DNA of 46,167 bases, taken from NCBI GenBank assembly GCA_964539825.1, contig CAZIKF010000039.1, positions 1-46,167 of the forward strand, written 5' to 3'. A model generated the notes under the pieces. The model saw nothing but the letters and a program-made list of their open reading frames with translations. It had not been told where the DNA came from and did not search any database. The stretch comes from CAZIKF01 sp964539825 (lineage in GTDB: Bacteria > Muiribacteriota > UBA6191). The translations under genes were made by a program, and so were the position numbers. How positions within the stretch are numbered: position 1 is the first letter of the stretch; each line of letters opens with the position of its first letter. This document shows positions 17,534 to 26,065 of the stretch, piece by piece.

Positions 17534-18823
17534 GTGATTATGAATCTATCCAGAGCTTTTTCCCTGATTGGTTCCGCTTTACTCCTCTCCTATTCGTTTT
17601 TGTTGTTAATTCAAACTGAAACCAATGACCTACTCTTATGGATTGCATGCGGTTTCATCTTGATTTCCTTCTGGCTCGGAAGATCTCCCCGCTTTCGGAA
17701 CTTTTATAGTCTTCATTCAAATTCTCAATTTCACCTGAAATTCCCAGCTGTAGCACCTCCTTCCCGCGGGGAGGGCAAGGTGCTGTTTCTGCTTCAAAAT
17801 GGCTTTATTGAGGTGCGCGATCTTCACAACTCAGAAAAGTCCTTCTCTCATTGCCTGCCCATCAAATGGGAGTGTGTCCCTCCTCTTGTACTGAAACGGG
17901 GTTTCGCTGCATGGGCTCGTGGGCAATTCGTAGTGCTGGGTAGAGATGGTCAAAAGGTCTCCTCTCTTTCTGTTCCGTTTCAGGCCGTGAGCTTAACCTT
18001 TCAAAAAGGATCCAGTCTCTTTGTGGGTTCTACACAGGAATTCCTCCACGTTTTAAAGAATAACCAGACCGATTGGAAAAGTTATCCGGTGGCCGGAGTT
18101 CCTGTTTCTTGGCATGAAAAAGAAAGTCTTCTCTTCACATCAACGGGTTCACTCTACAAAATCTCAAATCATGAGCCGCAAGAAATACGGCCCTCCAAAG
18201 GAGAGCCGCTCGGATTCTTCGCCCTGGGGGAATGTCGGGTATTCTTTACGAGTTCACTTGAGATTTACTATGAACTAGGTGATCGACAGATTTCCCTTGG
18301 GCATTATCATCGGGATTTTTTATACCCTTTTAAAAATTCAGATAGAGGCTATTTTGTTGATCGTAAACGACGTTTTTGCGTATTGAATCCTGACGGAGAG
18401 CTACTGCGCTCCCATCAATTTGATTCCTCCCCCATATGGGTCCGCCACGGCCCAAAATTTCTGGTGGTAGCGTTTAGTGCGAAAGGAAAGGTAAGCCTCT
18501 TTGTCTGGAACCTGGGATTGGAGTCGCTGGCGGATCCTTTGAACTTTGAAGCCGCAGGTGGGTTTATGCCGCTGGGAATGGGAGAGGATGAGTTGTTTTT
18601 CTCTATTTGTGCAGAGAATTGGTACCGATGGAGGCTGAATGAAGCAGGTCCCCAAAAAATGCCTGGAGAGGCCCCTGAGCAGGTTTTGGTCAATGCGGGT
18701 AAGTACCTGGTAGGGGCGAAGGAGAAATGGAGAACCTTTGAAGGGGATCTGCCAGATTGTAAGCTTCCTATACTGGAGCGAAACTACGAATACCAGTCTA
18801 CCGGCATCTTTCCGATTTCCTAG
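17534..18823 (+). CDS. Membrane-anchored protein of unknown function, probably beta-rich
   Basis: I do not recognise the family. The 429-residue product has two hydrophobic helices at the N-terminus (about residues 5-25 and 33-48), then a long region with the alternating strand pattern and repeated short motifs of a beta-propeller-like fold, for example KVLFLLQNGFIEVRDL, FVVLGRDGQKVSSL, SLLFTSTGSLYKIS and RRFCVLNPDGELL. No catalytic motif is apparent. GTG 17534 or ATG 17540 is the start; neither has a ribosome site. It is divergent from the diguanylate cyclase, with about 90 nt between, so co-regulation is possible but unproven. Confidence 0.75.
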   Translation: MIMNLSRAFSLIGSALLLSYSFLLLIQTETNDLLLWIACGFILISFWLGRSPRFRNFYSLHSNSQFHLKFPAVAPPSRGEGKVLFLLQNGFIEVRDLHNSEKSFSHCLPIKWECVPPLVLKRGFAAWARGQFVVLGRDGQKVSSLSVPFQAVSLTFQKGSSLFVGSTQEFLHVLKNNQTDWKSYPVAGVPVSWHEKESLLFTSTGSLYKISNHEPQEIRPSKGEPLGFFALGECRVFFTSSLEIYYELGDRQISLGHYHRDFLYPFKNSDRGYFVDRKRRFCVLNPDGELLRSHQFDSSPIWVRHGPKFLVVAFSAKGKVSLFVWNLGLESLADPLNFEAAGGFMPLGMGEDELFFSICAENWYRWRLNEAGPQKMPGEAPEQVLVNAGKYLVGAKEKWRTFEGDLPDCKLPILERNYEYQSTGIFPIS

Positions 18824-18826
18824 GAA

Positions 18827-18916
18827 CCTGTAGGAGAATTGCCTTTTACTGCGACCGGCTGCAAACTCAATTCTCCCACAGGCTCCCAGAGACTCCTGGG
18901 CCAGGGTCCAGCCGGT
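18827..18916. terminator. Overlapping inverted repeats between convergent genes (bidirectional terminator candidate)
   Basis: CCTGTAGGAGAATTG at 18827-18841 pairs with CAATTCTCCCACAGG at 18868-18882 (15 positions, one mismatch). A second, interleaved pair is ACCGGCTG at 18854-18861 with CAGCCGGT at 18909-18916, and a small CCCAG/CTGGG hairpin lies at 18885-18900. The two large stems are mutually exclusive or pseudoknot-forming. No long T tract follows. Confidence 0.5.
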
Positions 18917-18925
18917 TGGACGCGG

Positions 18926-19771
18926 CTAATCAGCGGCTCCAGAGTAAAGCTTTATCTGAACAGGTAAGTCCTGAAGTGGCATCGTCAGTTGCTCAAGTTC
19001 CCTGAGTTTGAGAGGAGCTACAAATTTCACCGCTGGTTTTCTGGCAATGGTGTAGATCTGGATCTCACTGATTTCGCGATTTTGAAGGATCATTTCCAGG
19101 CGGTCCTTGTACCTGAAGATTTCCTCTTTTGAGGGTGAGGTTCCTTCTATCTTCATGAAACACGTTTGTATTTTGAGCTCCAGGGCGCGCGGAAGGCAAA
19201 AAATCTCTTGGAGTATGCCGTTTAGCGAATACTTCGATGCAGATACTATTTTAAAAAGTTTCTCTGTCCCGGCGTCTAATTTGGCCCAGACGCAGCCCCC
19301 CATCTCTTGAAGTATTTCAAGAGCTTTCCTGGTTGAAGGTTTACTGAAGCCAGTAGCGTTACTAATAACGACAACCTGAGGCAAACTTCGTTTTAGACTG
19401 GTTTTCTGGAGCCATTCGACCATGGCCAAAAGATGTGCAGAAGTGGAAGGTTCCCCATCTCCGGAGAAGGCAATATCTTTCCAGGTTCTTAACTTCTTCT
19501 CAATGTTCTCGAATTTTTTATGCTGGAAGAGAGAGCCTCCACGAATCATTTCTTCGAGTTGGAGAATTTCCGCACGAGCCTTCTTCGAATCAAAATTAAG
19601 TCTCGAGGGTGTACTCCGATCCACCTGGCAATAGGGGCAATCGAAATTACAGAACTTGTCCGGATTCAAGTTAATTCCCAGGGAGAGTCCCCCCGCCCTA
19701 CGTGAAATCACGGGATAAATGTAGTTGAGTTCTTCAAACTCTCGCTGATGATTTGAGAAATAGGATTCCAT
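18926..19771 (-). CDS. Radical SAM protein (uncharacterised subfamily)
   Basis: A 281-residue radical SAM enzyme with the 4Fe-4S/SAM motif CNFDCPYC (Cys about 41, 45, 48) within GINLNPDKFCNFDCPYCQVDR, a subfamily signature found in many bacteria without an assigned reaction. Further radical SAM features are AFSGDGEPSTS (the GGE-like SAM-binding stretch) and VVISNATG. ATG 19771 follows AGAGGAGG, a strong ribosome site, and the gene has its own sigma-70-like promoter. It is divergent from the thioesterase and ArsS-type gene; whether the two radical SAM enzymes share a pathway is unknown. Substrate not predictable. Confidence 0.88.
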   Translation of the reverse strand: MESYFSNHQREFEELNYIYPVISRRAGGLSLGINLNPDKFCNFDCPYCQVDRSTPSRLNFDSKKARAEILQLEEMIRGGSLFQHKKFENIEKKLRTWKDIAFSGDGEPSTSAHLLAMVEWLQKTSLKRSLPQVVVISNATGFSKPSTRKALEILQEMGGCVWAKLDAGTEKLFKIVSASKYSLNGILQEIFCLPRALELKIQTCFMKIEGTSPSKEEIFRYKDRLEMILQNREISEIQIYTIARKPAVKFVAPLKLRELEQLTMPLQDLPVQIKLYSGAAD

Positions 19772-19815
19772 GTTCCTCCTCTATGGAGCGTCATACAGAA
19801 TCCATAGATTCATCT

Positions 19816-19845
19816 TGTATACTGACTTTCCCCAGGCACTGTCAA
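19816..19845 (-). promoter_or_regulatory. Sigma-70-like promoter of the radical SAM gene
   Basis: On the minus strand, a perfect TTGACA (19845-19840), an 18-nt spacer and TATACA (19821-19816) point at the gene starting at 19771, giving a leader of about 40 nt that includes its AGAGGAGG ribosome site. Confidence 0.68.
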
Positions 19846-19909
19846 TGGGAACAAAAGTTTGTTGAAGCTGTAAGAATTAGATCAAGAGACCTACTGAAGA
19901 GGAGGATGT

Positions 19910-20299
19910 TTGAGTCAATCACTAATAAATCAGGGTTATCAGCGTACCCTCCAGAAGCTTATTTTTGGTAAACACCTCAATGCTGCCCAAACTCTCTTTG
20001 GTGGACAGTTACTGTCCTGGATAGATGAAGCCTCCGCCATGTTTGCAATTGAGTATATGGGCACTCGACGGGTTTTGACCAAAAAGATTTCGGAAGTAAT
20101 TTTTGTAAACCCGGGACTTTCCGGTGACTTAATTCAGTTCTGGTGCAAGGCGGTTAGAGATGGAAAGACATCCATGACACTGGAATTGATCATTGAAACC
20201 ATGAATGTTGAATCAAAACAACAAAGGGAAATCTGCACATGTCAGATTGTCTATGTGGCGGTGGATGAATTGGGTAAGCCCACCCGTTGGAAGAATTGA
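19910..20299 (+). CDS. Acyl-CoA thioesterase, hotdog fold (YciA/BFIT-like)
   Basis: Hydrolyses acyl-CoA to free acid and CoA; 129 residues, single hotdog domain. The typical acyl-CoA hydrolase N-terminal signature is present: HLNAAQTLFGGQLLSWIDEASAM, with the catalytic Asp in WIDEA, followed by EVIFVNPGLSGDLIQFW. The start is TTG 19910, supported by GAGGAGG about 5 nt upstream; the ATG at 19906 is out of frame. The ArsS-type radical SAM gene begins 7 nt after the stop, so the two are probably one operon. Confidence 0.9.
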   Translation: MSQSLINQGYQRTLQKLIFGKHLNAAQTLFGGQLLSWIDEASAMFAIEYMGTRRVLTKKISEVIFVNPGLSGDLIQFWCKAVRDGKTSMTLELIIETMNVESKQQREICTCQIVYVAVDELGKPTRWKN

Positions 20300-20306
20300 G
20301 ATTCAA

Positions 20307-21239
20307 ATGTCTGAAGTCCCGAGTTTTCAGAGGCGAAGCTTGAAGATCCTACAGGTGAATGTGGGAAAGGTTTGCAATATGCGCTGCTCTCACTGTCATG
20401 TGGATGCCGGCCCCCATAGAAAGGAATCCATGAATGATGATGTCGCCGCCAAGGTGATTGAATTGATGGATCGATTTTCTTTTGAGACGCTTGATATCAC
20501 TGGAGGCGCACCTGAATTGAATCCTCACTTTCGCAGGTTTGTGAGGGAGGGTCGAAAGCGTTCTATGGAAGTCATAGATCGCTGTAATCTCAGTGTATTG
20601 TTAATCCCAGGGAACTCGGACTTGATCGACTTTCTGGCCTCTGAACAGGTGCATATCATTGCTTCTCTACCCTGCTATAGTCAGGAAAATGTAGATAAGC
20701 AGAGAGGGGATGGGGCTTTTACAAAGAGTATTGAAGCCATTCAGAGACTGAATAAAGTCGGCTATGGAATCAATGATAAACTTCTTCTGGACTTCATTTA
20801 CAACCCGGTAGGGCCTCATCTTGCCGGTGACCAGGAAGCCCTGCAGATTGATTACAAAGAGCGTCTTAAAGAGGATTTCAATATTTCTTTTCACCAACTC
20901 TATACCCTGCACAACTTTCCGGTTGGAAGATGGGTTTCTCAGTTAAAGGAAGCGGGTGAGTATCAGCCTTATATTCAAAAGTTACGTGATGCTTATAATC
21001 CCTCCACCCTGGATGGATTGATGTGCAGGGAGCAGCTCTCCATTGGCTATACAGGGGAGTTGCACGATTGTGACTTTCACCAGATGGAAGAGATCCCAAT
21101 TCGAGGTCACGATGGTCGAGCTCTGAATATTACCGGCGATTTTTCAGAGGAAGAACTCTTCACTAAAATTCCCTGGAAAGTCCACTGCTATGCCTGTACG
21201 GCGGGAAAGGGCGCTAGCTGTTCAGGGTCATTAGTTTGA
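20307..21239 (+). CDS. arsS: ArsS-type radical SAM protein (DUF3641 C-terminus)
   Basis: A 310-residue radical SAM enzyme of the ArsS family, assigned to arsenosugar biosynthesis in other bacteria. Features: LQVNVGKVCNMRCSHCHVDA with cluster cysteines 23, 27 and 30, DITGGAPELNPHF (SAM-binding), VIDRCNLSVLLIPG, ASLPCYSQENVDKQRG, and the family C-terminal region LMCREQLSIGYTGELHDCDFHQM and CYACTAGKGASCSGSL, rich in conserved cysteines that may bind further clusters. ATG 20307 is chosen; upstream codons overlap the thioesterase. The methyltransferase ArsM, commonly expected for arsenosugar synthesis, is not in this window, so the arsenic role is only inferred from family. Confidence 0.87.
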   Translation: MSEVPSFQRRSLKILQVNVGKVCNMRCSHCHVDAGPHRKESMNDDVAAKVIELMDRFSFETLDITGGAPELNPHFRRFVREGRKRSMEVIDRCNLSVLLIPGNSDLIDFLASEQVHIIASLPCYSQENVDKQRGDGAFTKSIEAIQRLNKVGYGINDKLLLDFIYNPVGPHLAGDQEALQIDYKERLKEDFNISFHQLYTLHNFPVGRWVSQLKEAGEYQPYIQKLRDAYNPSTLDGLMCREQLSIGYTGELHDCDFHQMEEIPIRGHDGRALNITGDFSEEELFTKIPWKVHCYACTAGKGASCSGSLV

Positions 21240-21268
21240 GGTTTGAGCAAACCACAGCGCAGAGCGCT
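21240..21268. terminator. Two small hairpins between convergent genes
   Basis: GGTTT-GAGC-AAACC (21240-21253) and AGCGC-AGA-GCGCT (21256-21268) lie immediately after the arsS-type stop, facing the convergent metallopeptidase end. No T tract; may act as a weak or processing terminator. Confidence 0.35.
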
Positions 21269-21290
21269 ACCTTCTGAGTACTCCCAAAAA

Positions 21291-23972
21291 CTATAGATTT
21301 TTCAGTACATATCTTGAATCGAGGAAAGCCTGGATTCTCTCAAATGTATCTTCTAGATGAATTTTTGAAATCGCGTCGAGTTTTTCGTAAGAACGTAATT
21401 TTTGAACCTTATCAATCTGGTAATAAATTCTACGCAAGGTTCTTTTGCCCAGGGCTCTGGCATCCACAGGAATCATCCTGGTACCATTCATCTTTCGATT
21501 ACACAGTTCAATCATCCTGGTGACGAATTCTCTTTGGAGGTCCCTTTTAGAAGTCGAGATGAGAGGAGCCTTCAGCGTGACATTCGGGAAGCCTTTTGGG
21601 AAAATTCCAGAAAATACGCTCTTCATGAGTGTACTGAAATACTCATTGAGCGTGAGCACTTCAGAGTCCTTGGCATAGAGTGAGGCCTGGTCGATGATTC
21701 GCTCCAGAACCCGGGGACTTAGGAGTCTTTCCAGTGGTTTCTTTTGGACATAGGCAATGATCTTTTGCACGTTCTTATCGATGGGTTTTCCAAAAATATT
21801 GCTACCCCAATGCCACCAGCGGCTCGATGGCATGGATTCAGCAAGTTCAACGGGGATGTTTAAAAAATCATTGTGGAAAGCAAATTTATCTAAAAGCTTG
21901 AGTGCTTCTCTCTGGGTCGCAAAGGGGACTGGTGTGATGGGACGTTTCTTCGAATCTCCCTTATGAATTCGTGAAAACTCCTTGCCGCCTATGAAACGAG
22001 AGATACTCTCAAGACTTCTAATATAAGTTGTGATGAAACTAAAAAAGGCTTTTTCCACAAATTGAAATGACTCTCCCTCAAGTACCACCCGATCTACAAT
22101 TTCTGTCCAGGATTCGGAGATAAACTCCACCATATGTTTTGAATATTTTAGCGGATCTGAACTCAGGTCATATAGTGCCGCGTAGGGGTCCATGTCTGAG
22201 TATTCCTGCCCGCGCGTATCTTCATCGGTGGCGTAAGCCAACTCCTTTTCATGAGACCTGGCAGCAATCTTCTTGAGGAGTTTTCCTTCCTTTCCCTTTC
22301 CAAAGACCGCATAAGCGTATTCAACGATCCAATAGTCATAGGGGCCCAGGGTAGGGCTGAAATAGTATCCCTGCTTGGTAGGATCTTTGGATATATTAAG
22401 TCCAGGATATTCCATCACAGAACCGTACAGTCCCTTTTCTTTAACAAGCTCCTTGTTGTGCAGATTTTCAAAGTCATGCAATACAGAAGACTTGAAGTTG
22501 TGCCTGAAGCCCAGGGTATGGCCGACCTCGTGCATCATGACCCATTTCAAAGCCTGCAGAACGTATTCCTCCATAACCATTCTGAGCTTGTTTCCTTTGG
22601 TCTTTTCATCCTTGGGATCTTTGGGGTCCGTGGTGGTCTCAGAGGCTTTTTCAGAATTCCCATTCGCATTCCCGTCCTCGGCTGCCTCAAGAACTTTTGC
22701 CTGGGCTACCATTAATAACCCGAGTTGTTCACCGATTACGTCAAGCGCATGACATTCTTCGCCAACTAACAAGGAGTTAAATTCTCCAAGCTTCTTTGGC
22801 GCGGGAGGTTTATCCTGGCCAAGGTTGCGCTTGAATTCAAAAATTTTGGATCGAACCTTACTCTCATCCATCAAGATATCTGCATCGAGAATCTCTCCAG
22901 TAAGCGGGTTAACCCGTGAGGGTCCGATTGCTCCATAAGAGGGCTTTTCCGTAGTGATCCAGCCAACCACGTGATAGCGGTTGTCTTCTGCCTCCCAATC
23001 TTCGTCATCCATCTGCACTCTGGCTTCCAGAGCACCTACGAACCCTATCTTTTCAAATGCCTTATTCCACTCAAGAATACCTTCTCGTAAGGTTTTTCGA
23101 TATTTATGAGGGATGTTACGTGCAAGGTAGAAGATAATTGGCTTTTTGGGTAAGGAGACCTTTGATTTGGAATCAGCCTTTTGAAGATTCCAGCGGTTGA
23201 TGTAGCGTCGATACGGCTCAGGTTCATTGACCATGGAGTAATCTTTAAGTGCAGTGACAAAATGTCCAACCCGCTGGTCCGCTACTCTAGGTCGATACTT
23301 ATTTTTTGGAAATCCAAAGAAGGAATAATGAATGAGAGCCTCAAAATGGTTCTTGGCTCCCGCGCTCAGCCTTTGAGTGAACGCCAGGTTAGAGCGAACC
23401 TCACTATTCTCAGCAAAGTTTTTCACCTCACGAACGTGGGAGAGCTTGGCGTTGTGACTAACTGCTCCTCCGCGAATTTTGGAAAGCCAGCCGGAGAGTT
23501 GGTATATATCTGAGGTAAGAAACTCAGTCGCGTCGATTAGAACCTTACCGCCCTGGTCAGCGAGGACCTTGTAACTTCCAAAAATCTGATCCTGAAACGC
23601 GACCTTTAGAGCTTCTTTGAGGGTCTTGTCTTTACCCGCTATGTGCGACACATTGCGAAAAAGAAACTGGACTTCATCCTCTATTTTTCTAAACTTCACT
23701 ACCCTGGTGTGCAGCATGGTTCCGCCAAAAAAGCCCCCGGTTCCAATTCCATGGGCAATGGAGGCTGTCATGAGAAAATCCTTCTTAAAGTGTTTTCCCC
23801 CCAAAAGCAGGTAGTATTTTCCTTCTTTTGTATGTAAATCCAGGAAGCCAGATAGTTTTTTGGTGCCCTTGAGAAAGGTTTTAATTTCCTTCTTCTTAGG
23901 TTTGGTGGACTTTTTGGCAGCGGAAAACTGTGTGGTGACGCAGAGTACGAAGAGTAGAAGGTAGAGTCTCAT
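21291..23972 (-). CDS. Secreted zinc metallopeptidase, DUF5117/DUF5118 family
   Basis: A large exported gluzincin/metzincin-like peptidase of about 893 residues. A signal peptide (MRLYLLLFVLCVTTQFSAAK) is followed by a lysine-rich stretch, the DUF5118/DUF5117-like N-terminal region (FLDLHTKEGKYYLLL, MTASIAHGIGTGGFFGGTM), and the zinc site MHEVGHTLGFRHN near residue 478. VHxE-type HEVGH gives two His ligands and the catalytic Glu, and the third ligand is the downstream His. The C-terminal half is DUF4953/5117-like helical. ATG 23972 is chosen for the signal peptide and CAGGAAATT upstream; the frame extends to 24047. A roughly 100-residue low-complexity insert (AEDGNANGNSEKASE) precedes the active site. 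Substrate unknown. Confidence 0.9.
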   Translation of the reverse strand: MRLYLLLFVLCVTTQFSAAKKSTKPKKKEIKTFLKGTKKLSGFLDLHTKEGKYYLLLGGKHFKKDFLMTASIAHGIGTGGFFGGTMLHTRVVKFRKIEDEVQFLFRNVSHIAGKDKTLKEALKVAFQDQIFGSYKVLADQGGKVLIDATEFLTSDIYQLSGWLSKIRGGAVSHNAKLSHVREVKNFAENSEVRSNLAFTQRLSAGAKNHFEALIHYSFFGFPKNKYRPRVADQRVGHFVTALKDYSMVNEPEPYRRYINRWNLQKADSKSKVSLPKKPIIFYLARNIPHKYRKTLREGILEWNKAFEKIGFVGALEARVQMDDEDWEAEDNRYHVVGWITTEKPSYGAIGPSRVNPLTGEILDADILMDESKVRSKIFEFKRNLGQDKPPAPKKLGEFNSLLVGEECHALDVIGEQLGLLMVAQAKVLEAAEDGNANGNSEKASETTTDPKDPKDEKTKGNKLRMVMEEYVLQALKWVMMHEVGHTLGFRHNFKSSVLHDFENLHNKELVKEKGLYGSVMEYPGLNISKDPTKQGYYFSPTLGPYDYWIVEYAYAVFGKGKEGKLLKKIAARSHEKELAYATDEDTRGQEYSDMDPYAALYDLSSDPLKYSKHMVEFISESWTEIVDRVVLEGESFQFVEKAFFSFITTYIRSLESISRFIGGKEFSRIHKGDSKKRPITPVPFATQREALKLLDKFAFHNDFLNIPVELAESMPSSRWWHWGSNIFGKPIDKNVQKIIAYVQKKPLERLLSPRVLERIIDQASLYAKDSEVLTLNEYFSTLMKSVFSGIFPKGFPNVTLKAPLISTSKRDLQREFVTRMIELCNRKMNGTRMIPVDARALGKRTLRRIYYQIDKVQKLRSYEKLDAISKIHLEDTFERIQAFLDSRYVLKNL

Positions 23973-24072
23973 AATTTCCTGAGGGGTCAAGTTGAGTGAG
24001 GACGCAGGAAGTATATCATTGGGACAACCGTATGGAAAAACAGACAAAATTAACTAGGCACAAGAGGTGGAT

Positions 24073-24447
24073 ATGACACAGAAAACTTTTGCAAAGAGAT
24101 TTCCTGGAATTGAAAGGGTGAAACTTTGGGTCTATGTTCCCAGGGAGAATGTCAAAAAAGTTCGGGAGGCGATGGGACGTGCTGGTGGCGGAGTGATTGG
24201 AAATTATAGTTTCTGTGCCTTTGTTGTGGAGGGTACGGGATACTTTTTCCCCGAAGAGGGAGCCAATCCCGCGATTGGTGATGTGGGGAAGATCGAGGCT
24301 GTCGAAGAAGCTCGAATTGAGATTGAAGTGAGCGTTGAAAAAGTGTCTGATGTGATCGAGGCCATCAAAGAAGCTCATCCTTATGAGGAGGTTCCCATTG
24401 ATCTTCTTCCTTTGTTGGAGCATGGTTGGTTTGACCCGGGTAATTAA
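24073..24447 (+). CDS. NIF3/YqfO-related small protein (PII/CutA-like domain)
   Basis: A 124-residue protein matching the stand-alone form of the PII/CutA-like insert domain of YqfO/NIF3-type proteins. Sequence shows KLWVYVPRENVKKVREAMGRAGGGVIGNYSFCAF, a GTGYFFPEEGANPAIG loop and the closing AIKEAHPYEEVPIDLLPL, the last being the conserved HPYEE metal-region motif. Such trimeric domains are thought to bind metals or small ligands, but no reaction is established. ATG 24073 follows AAGAGGTGG; the GTG at 24067 lies in that site. Divergent from the metallopeptidase gene. Confidence 0.85.
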   Translation: MTQKTFAKRFPGIERVKLWVYVPRENVKKVREAMGRAGGGVIGNYSFCAFVVEGTGYFFPEEGANPAIGDVGKIEAVEEARIEIEVSVEKVSDVIEAIKEAHPYEEVPIDLLPLLEHGWFDPGN

Positions 24448-24568
24448 CAAGCCTTGTTCGATCAAATATGCTCTCAGCCGTAAGGATCTGAAGCAAAACT
24501 ACCGAAACGCTTTATCAAAGCCACTATGAACCAATCCCTGTGGAGTTTGGTTGCGGATACTTTGATCG

Positions 24569-24976
24569 ATGAACTATCACAAAACATTGATTTTGTTAAC
24601 CTGTCTGGCATTGTTGCTGTGGGCCTCCCCTGCTCAAACTGAAGCAAGATTGCAGGGAGATTTCCTGAGACCTTCGCTCCAGAAGCGGCTCTTAAATGGA
24701 TTCAGCATGAAGGTTATGGGTGATGAGGGCAAAAAGGGACCGACCCTGAGTATTGTGAATATTTCCACAGATGGGAAAAAGGGTCATAGTTTATTTCTTC
24801 CCAGTCCCCATCCCCTACTCAGTCCAGTGCTCAAGATCGTTAGTGATTTCTATTCAGAATCTCTCTTGATTGGTTTTGAGATTAATGGAGTACAGACCTT
24901 TAAGGGACGTATTCCTAATGCATTTTCAAGACCGCGACCACTCCCCTTGAACCTACGGCGTTCATGGACGCGCTGA
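24569..24976 (+). CDS. Small secreted protein of unknown function
   Basis: A 135-residue product with a clear signal peptide (LILLTCLALLLWASPAQTEA, likely cleavage after an A-X-A) and no recognised family. The mature part is basic at its C-terminus (FSRPRPLPLNLRRSW). The start ATG 24569 has no ribosome site, but GATACT, a plausible -10 element, ends 7 nt upstream. The final 13 nt overlap the start of trmJ in another frame, which suggests coupled expression. Moderately confident that it is real because of the signal peptide. Confidence 0.6.
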   Translation: MNYHKTLILLTCLALLLWASPAQTEARLQGDFLRPSLQKRLLNGFSMKVMGDEGKKGPTLSIVNISTDGKKGHSLFLPSPHPLLSPVLKIVSDFYSESLLIGFEINGVQTFKGRIPNAFSRPRPLPLNLRRSWTR

Positions 24977-25692
24977 AAAATTTTCAGTTGGATCTCTGCC
25001 TGGTTGAACCTAAGGGTGACATCAATGTGGGTTCCGTATGCCGGCTTAGCTCCAATTTTGAGATTCATGAACTGCATCTGGTAAACCCGCGTAATCTCTT
25101 TTCCAACCAGGCTCGGGAATTTGCCTGCGCAGGGGAGACTTACCTGGATAATCTCAAAATTTTTCCATCGTTTAAAGAGGTAGTCTCACAGGATCACCAC
25201 TATGTGATTGGAACCACCGGGAAAACAGGCAAGGGGAGAGGGGCCCTTGAGCTTCATGAATTACAGCAAATTGCACATGTTTTTGCCTCTGGAACCAGAG
25301 TATTACTAGTATTTGGTCGAGAAAACACTGGTCTGTACCAGTCGGAGCTGCTCCACTGTGATCATACCCTGAGTATTTCGCTCCCTGGCCCTCGACCCAT
25401 TCTGAATCTTTCCCATGCAGTAGCTGTGGTTCTCTATGAAATACAGCGCATAAGGGGATTCCAGCAAGCATTGCCAGCTGAGGTACACAAGGCTACCAGT
25501 ACTGACCTCATGGCCTTTCTTCAAAACCTCGAGGATTTTCTGAATAGCTTTGGCTACTATGATAAAAAAGAAAGGCATTATCATCGTCGGGTATTGGAAG
25601 AGCTAATTCGGCGCAAAGATTTGGACAGGGAAGAGACAAGGTTTCTACAGGGTATTTTTCGTGTTCATAAGAACTTTCTCAAGTACAAGTAG
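24964..25692 (+). CDS. trmJ: tRNA/rRNA 2'-O-methyltransferase, SPOUT family (TrmJ-like)
   Basis: A 242-residue SpoU-class (SPOUT) RNA methyltransferase of the TrmH group 1/TrmJ kind, which methylates the ribose at tRNA position 32. Motifs: LVEPKGDINVGSVCRLSSNF (motif 1), LVFGRENTGLYQSELLHCD (motif 2), LNLSHAVAVVLYEI (motif 3 of the deep trefoil knot), and a C-terminal helical extension (residues about 180-242) typical of TrmJ. The start overlaps the upstream small secreted gene by 13 nt and has no clear ribosome site, so reinitiation is likely. The specific RNA target is inferred from family only. Confidence 0.88.
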   Translation: MDALKNFQLDLCLVEPKGDINVGSVCRLSSNFEIHELHLVNPRNLFSNQAREFACAGETYLDNLKIFPSFKEVVSQDHHYVIGTTGKTGKGRGALELHELQQIAHVFASGTRVLLVFGRENTGLYQSELLHCDHTLSISLPGPRPILNLSHAVAVVLYEIQRIRGFQQALPAEVHKATSTDLMAFLQNLEDFLNSFGYYDKKERHYHRRVLEELIRRKDLDREETRFLQGIFRVHKNFLKYK

Positions 25693-25781
25693 TCCTGTTC
25701 CATTCGAAACTGAAGATTGAAGCGTGTTTCCTAACTAGGGTACGGTAGTGGATCGAGCCCTATGTAGTAGGAGGAACTGAT

Positions 25782-26039
25782 TTGAATCATTCAGAACTTG
25801 AAGAAACTATTCGTACTATCCTTGAGGTTGAGGAGCTGCAGGTAATGGATCTGACCGGAACCCAGGATCATTGGCAGGTTTTAGTTGTTTCCAATGAGTT
25901 TGAAGGAAAGACTCGTGTAGAGCAGCATCAAATGGTTACTGGACCTCTGCAGGAGAGATTTGGATCCAATGAGATTCACGCCATGGCGCTGAAGACTTTC
26001 ACTCCTGCAAAGTGGGAAAAGGTCAAAGGTCGTTATTGA
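25782..26039 (+). CDS. BolA/IbaG family protein
   Basis: An 85-residue class II KH-fold protein. Family features are the helix-strand N-terminus, LTGTQDHWQVLVVSNEF, GKTRVEQHQMV and the closing HAMALKTFTPAKW, with the conserved His that binds an iron-sulfur cluster together with a CGFS glutaredoxin. Start TTG 25782 is set by AGTAGGAGGA about 8 nt upstream. The monothiol glutaredoxin gene follows 26 nt later, so the pair can form the usual BolA-Grx complex that handles 2Fe-2S clusters and iron sensing. Confidence 0.92.
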   Translation: MNHSELEETIRTILEVEELQVMDLTGTQDHWQVLVVSNEFEGKTRVEQHQMVTGPLQERFGSNEIHAMALKTFTPAKWEKVKGRY

Positions 26040-26065
26040 TTTGAGTCAGACGAAAAGGAGAAGAC

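Noticed and set aside
22251..22715. Open frame of 154 codons on the plus strand
   Set aside because: Antisense to the metallopeptidase, no recognisable domain.
24016..24465. Open frame of 149 codons on the minus strand
   Set aside because: Antisense to the NIF3-related gene, which has a strong ribosome site and a family match.
24527..24643. Possible 38-codon ORF from ATG 24527
   Set aside because: Lies in another frame largely over the signal peptide of the 24569 gene and has no ribosome site.
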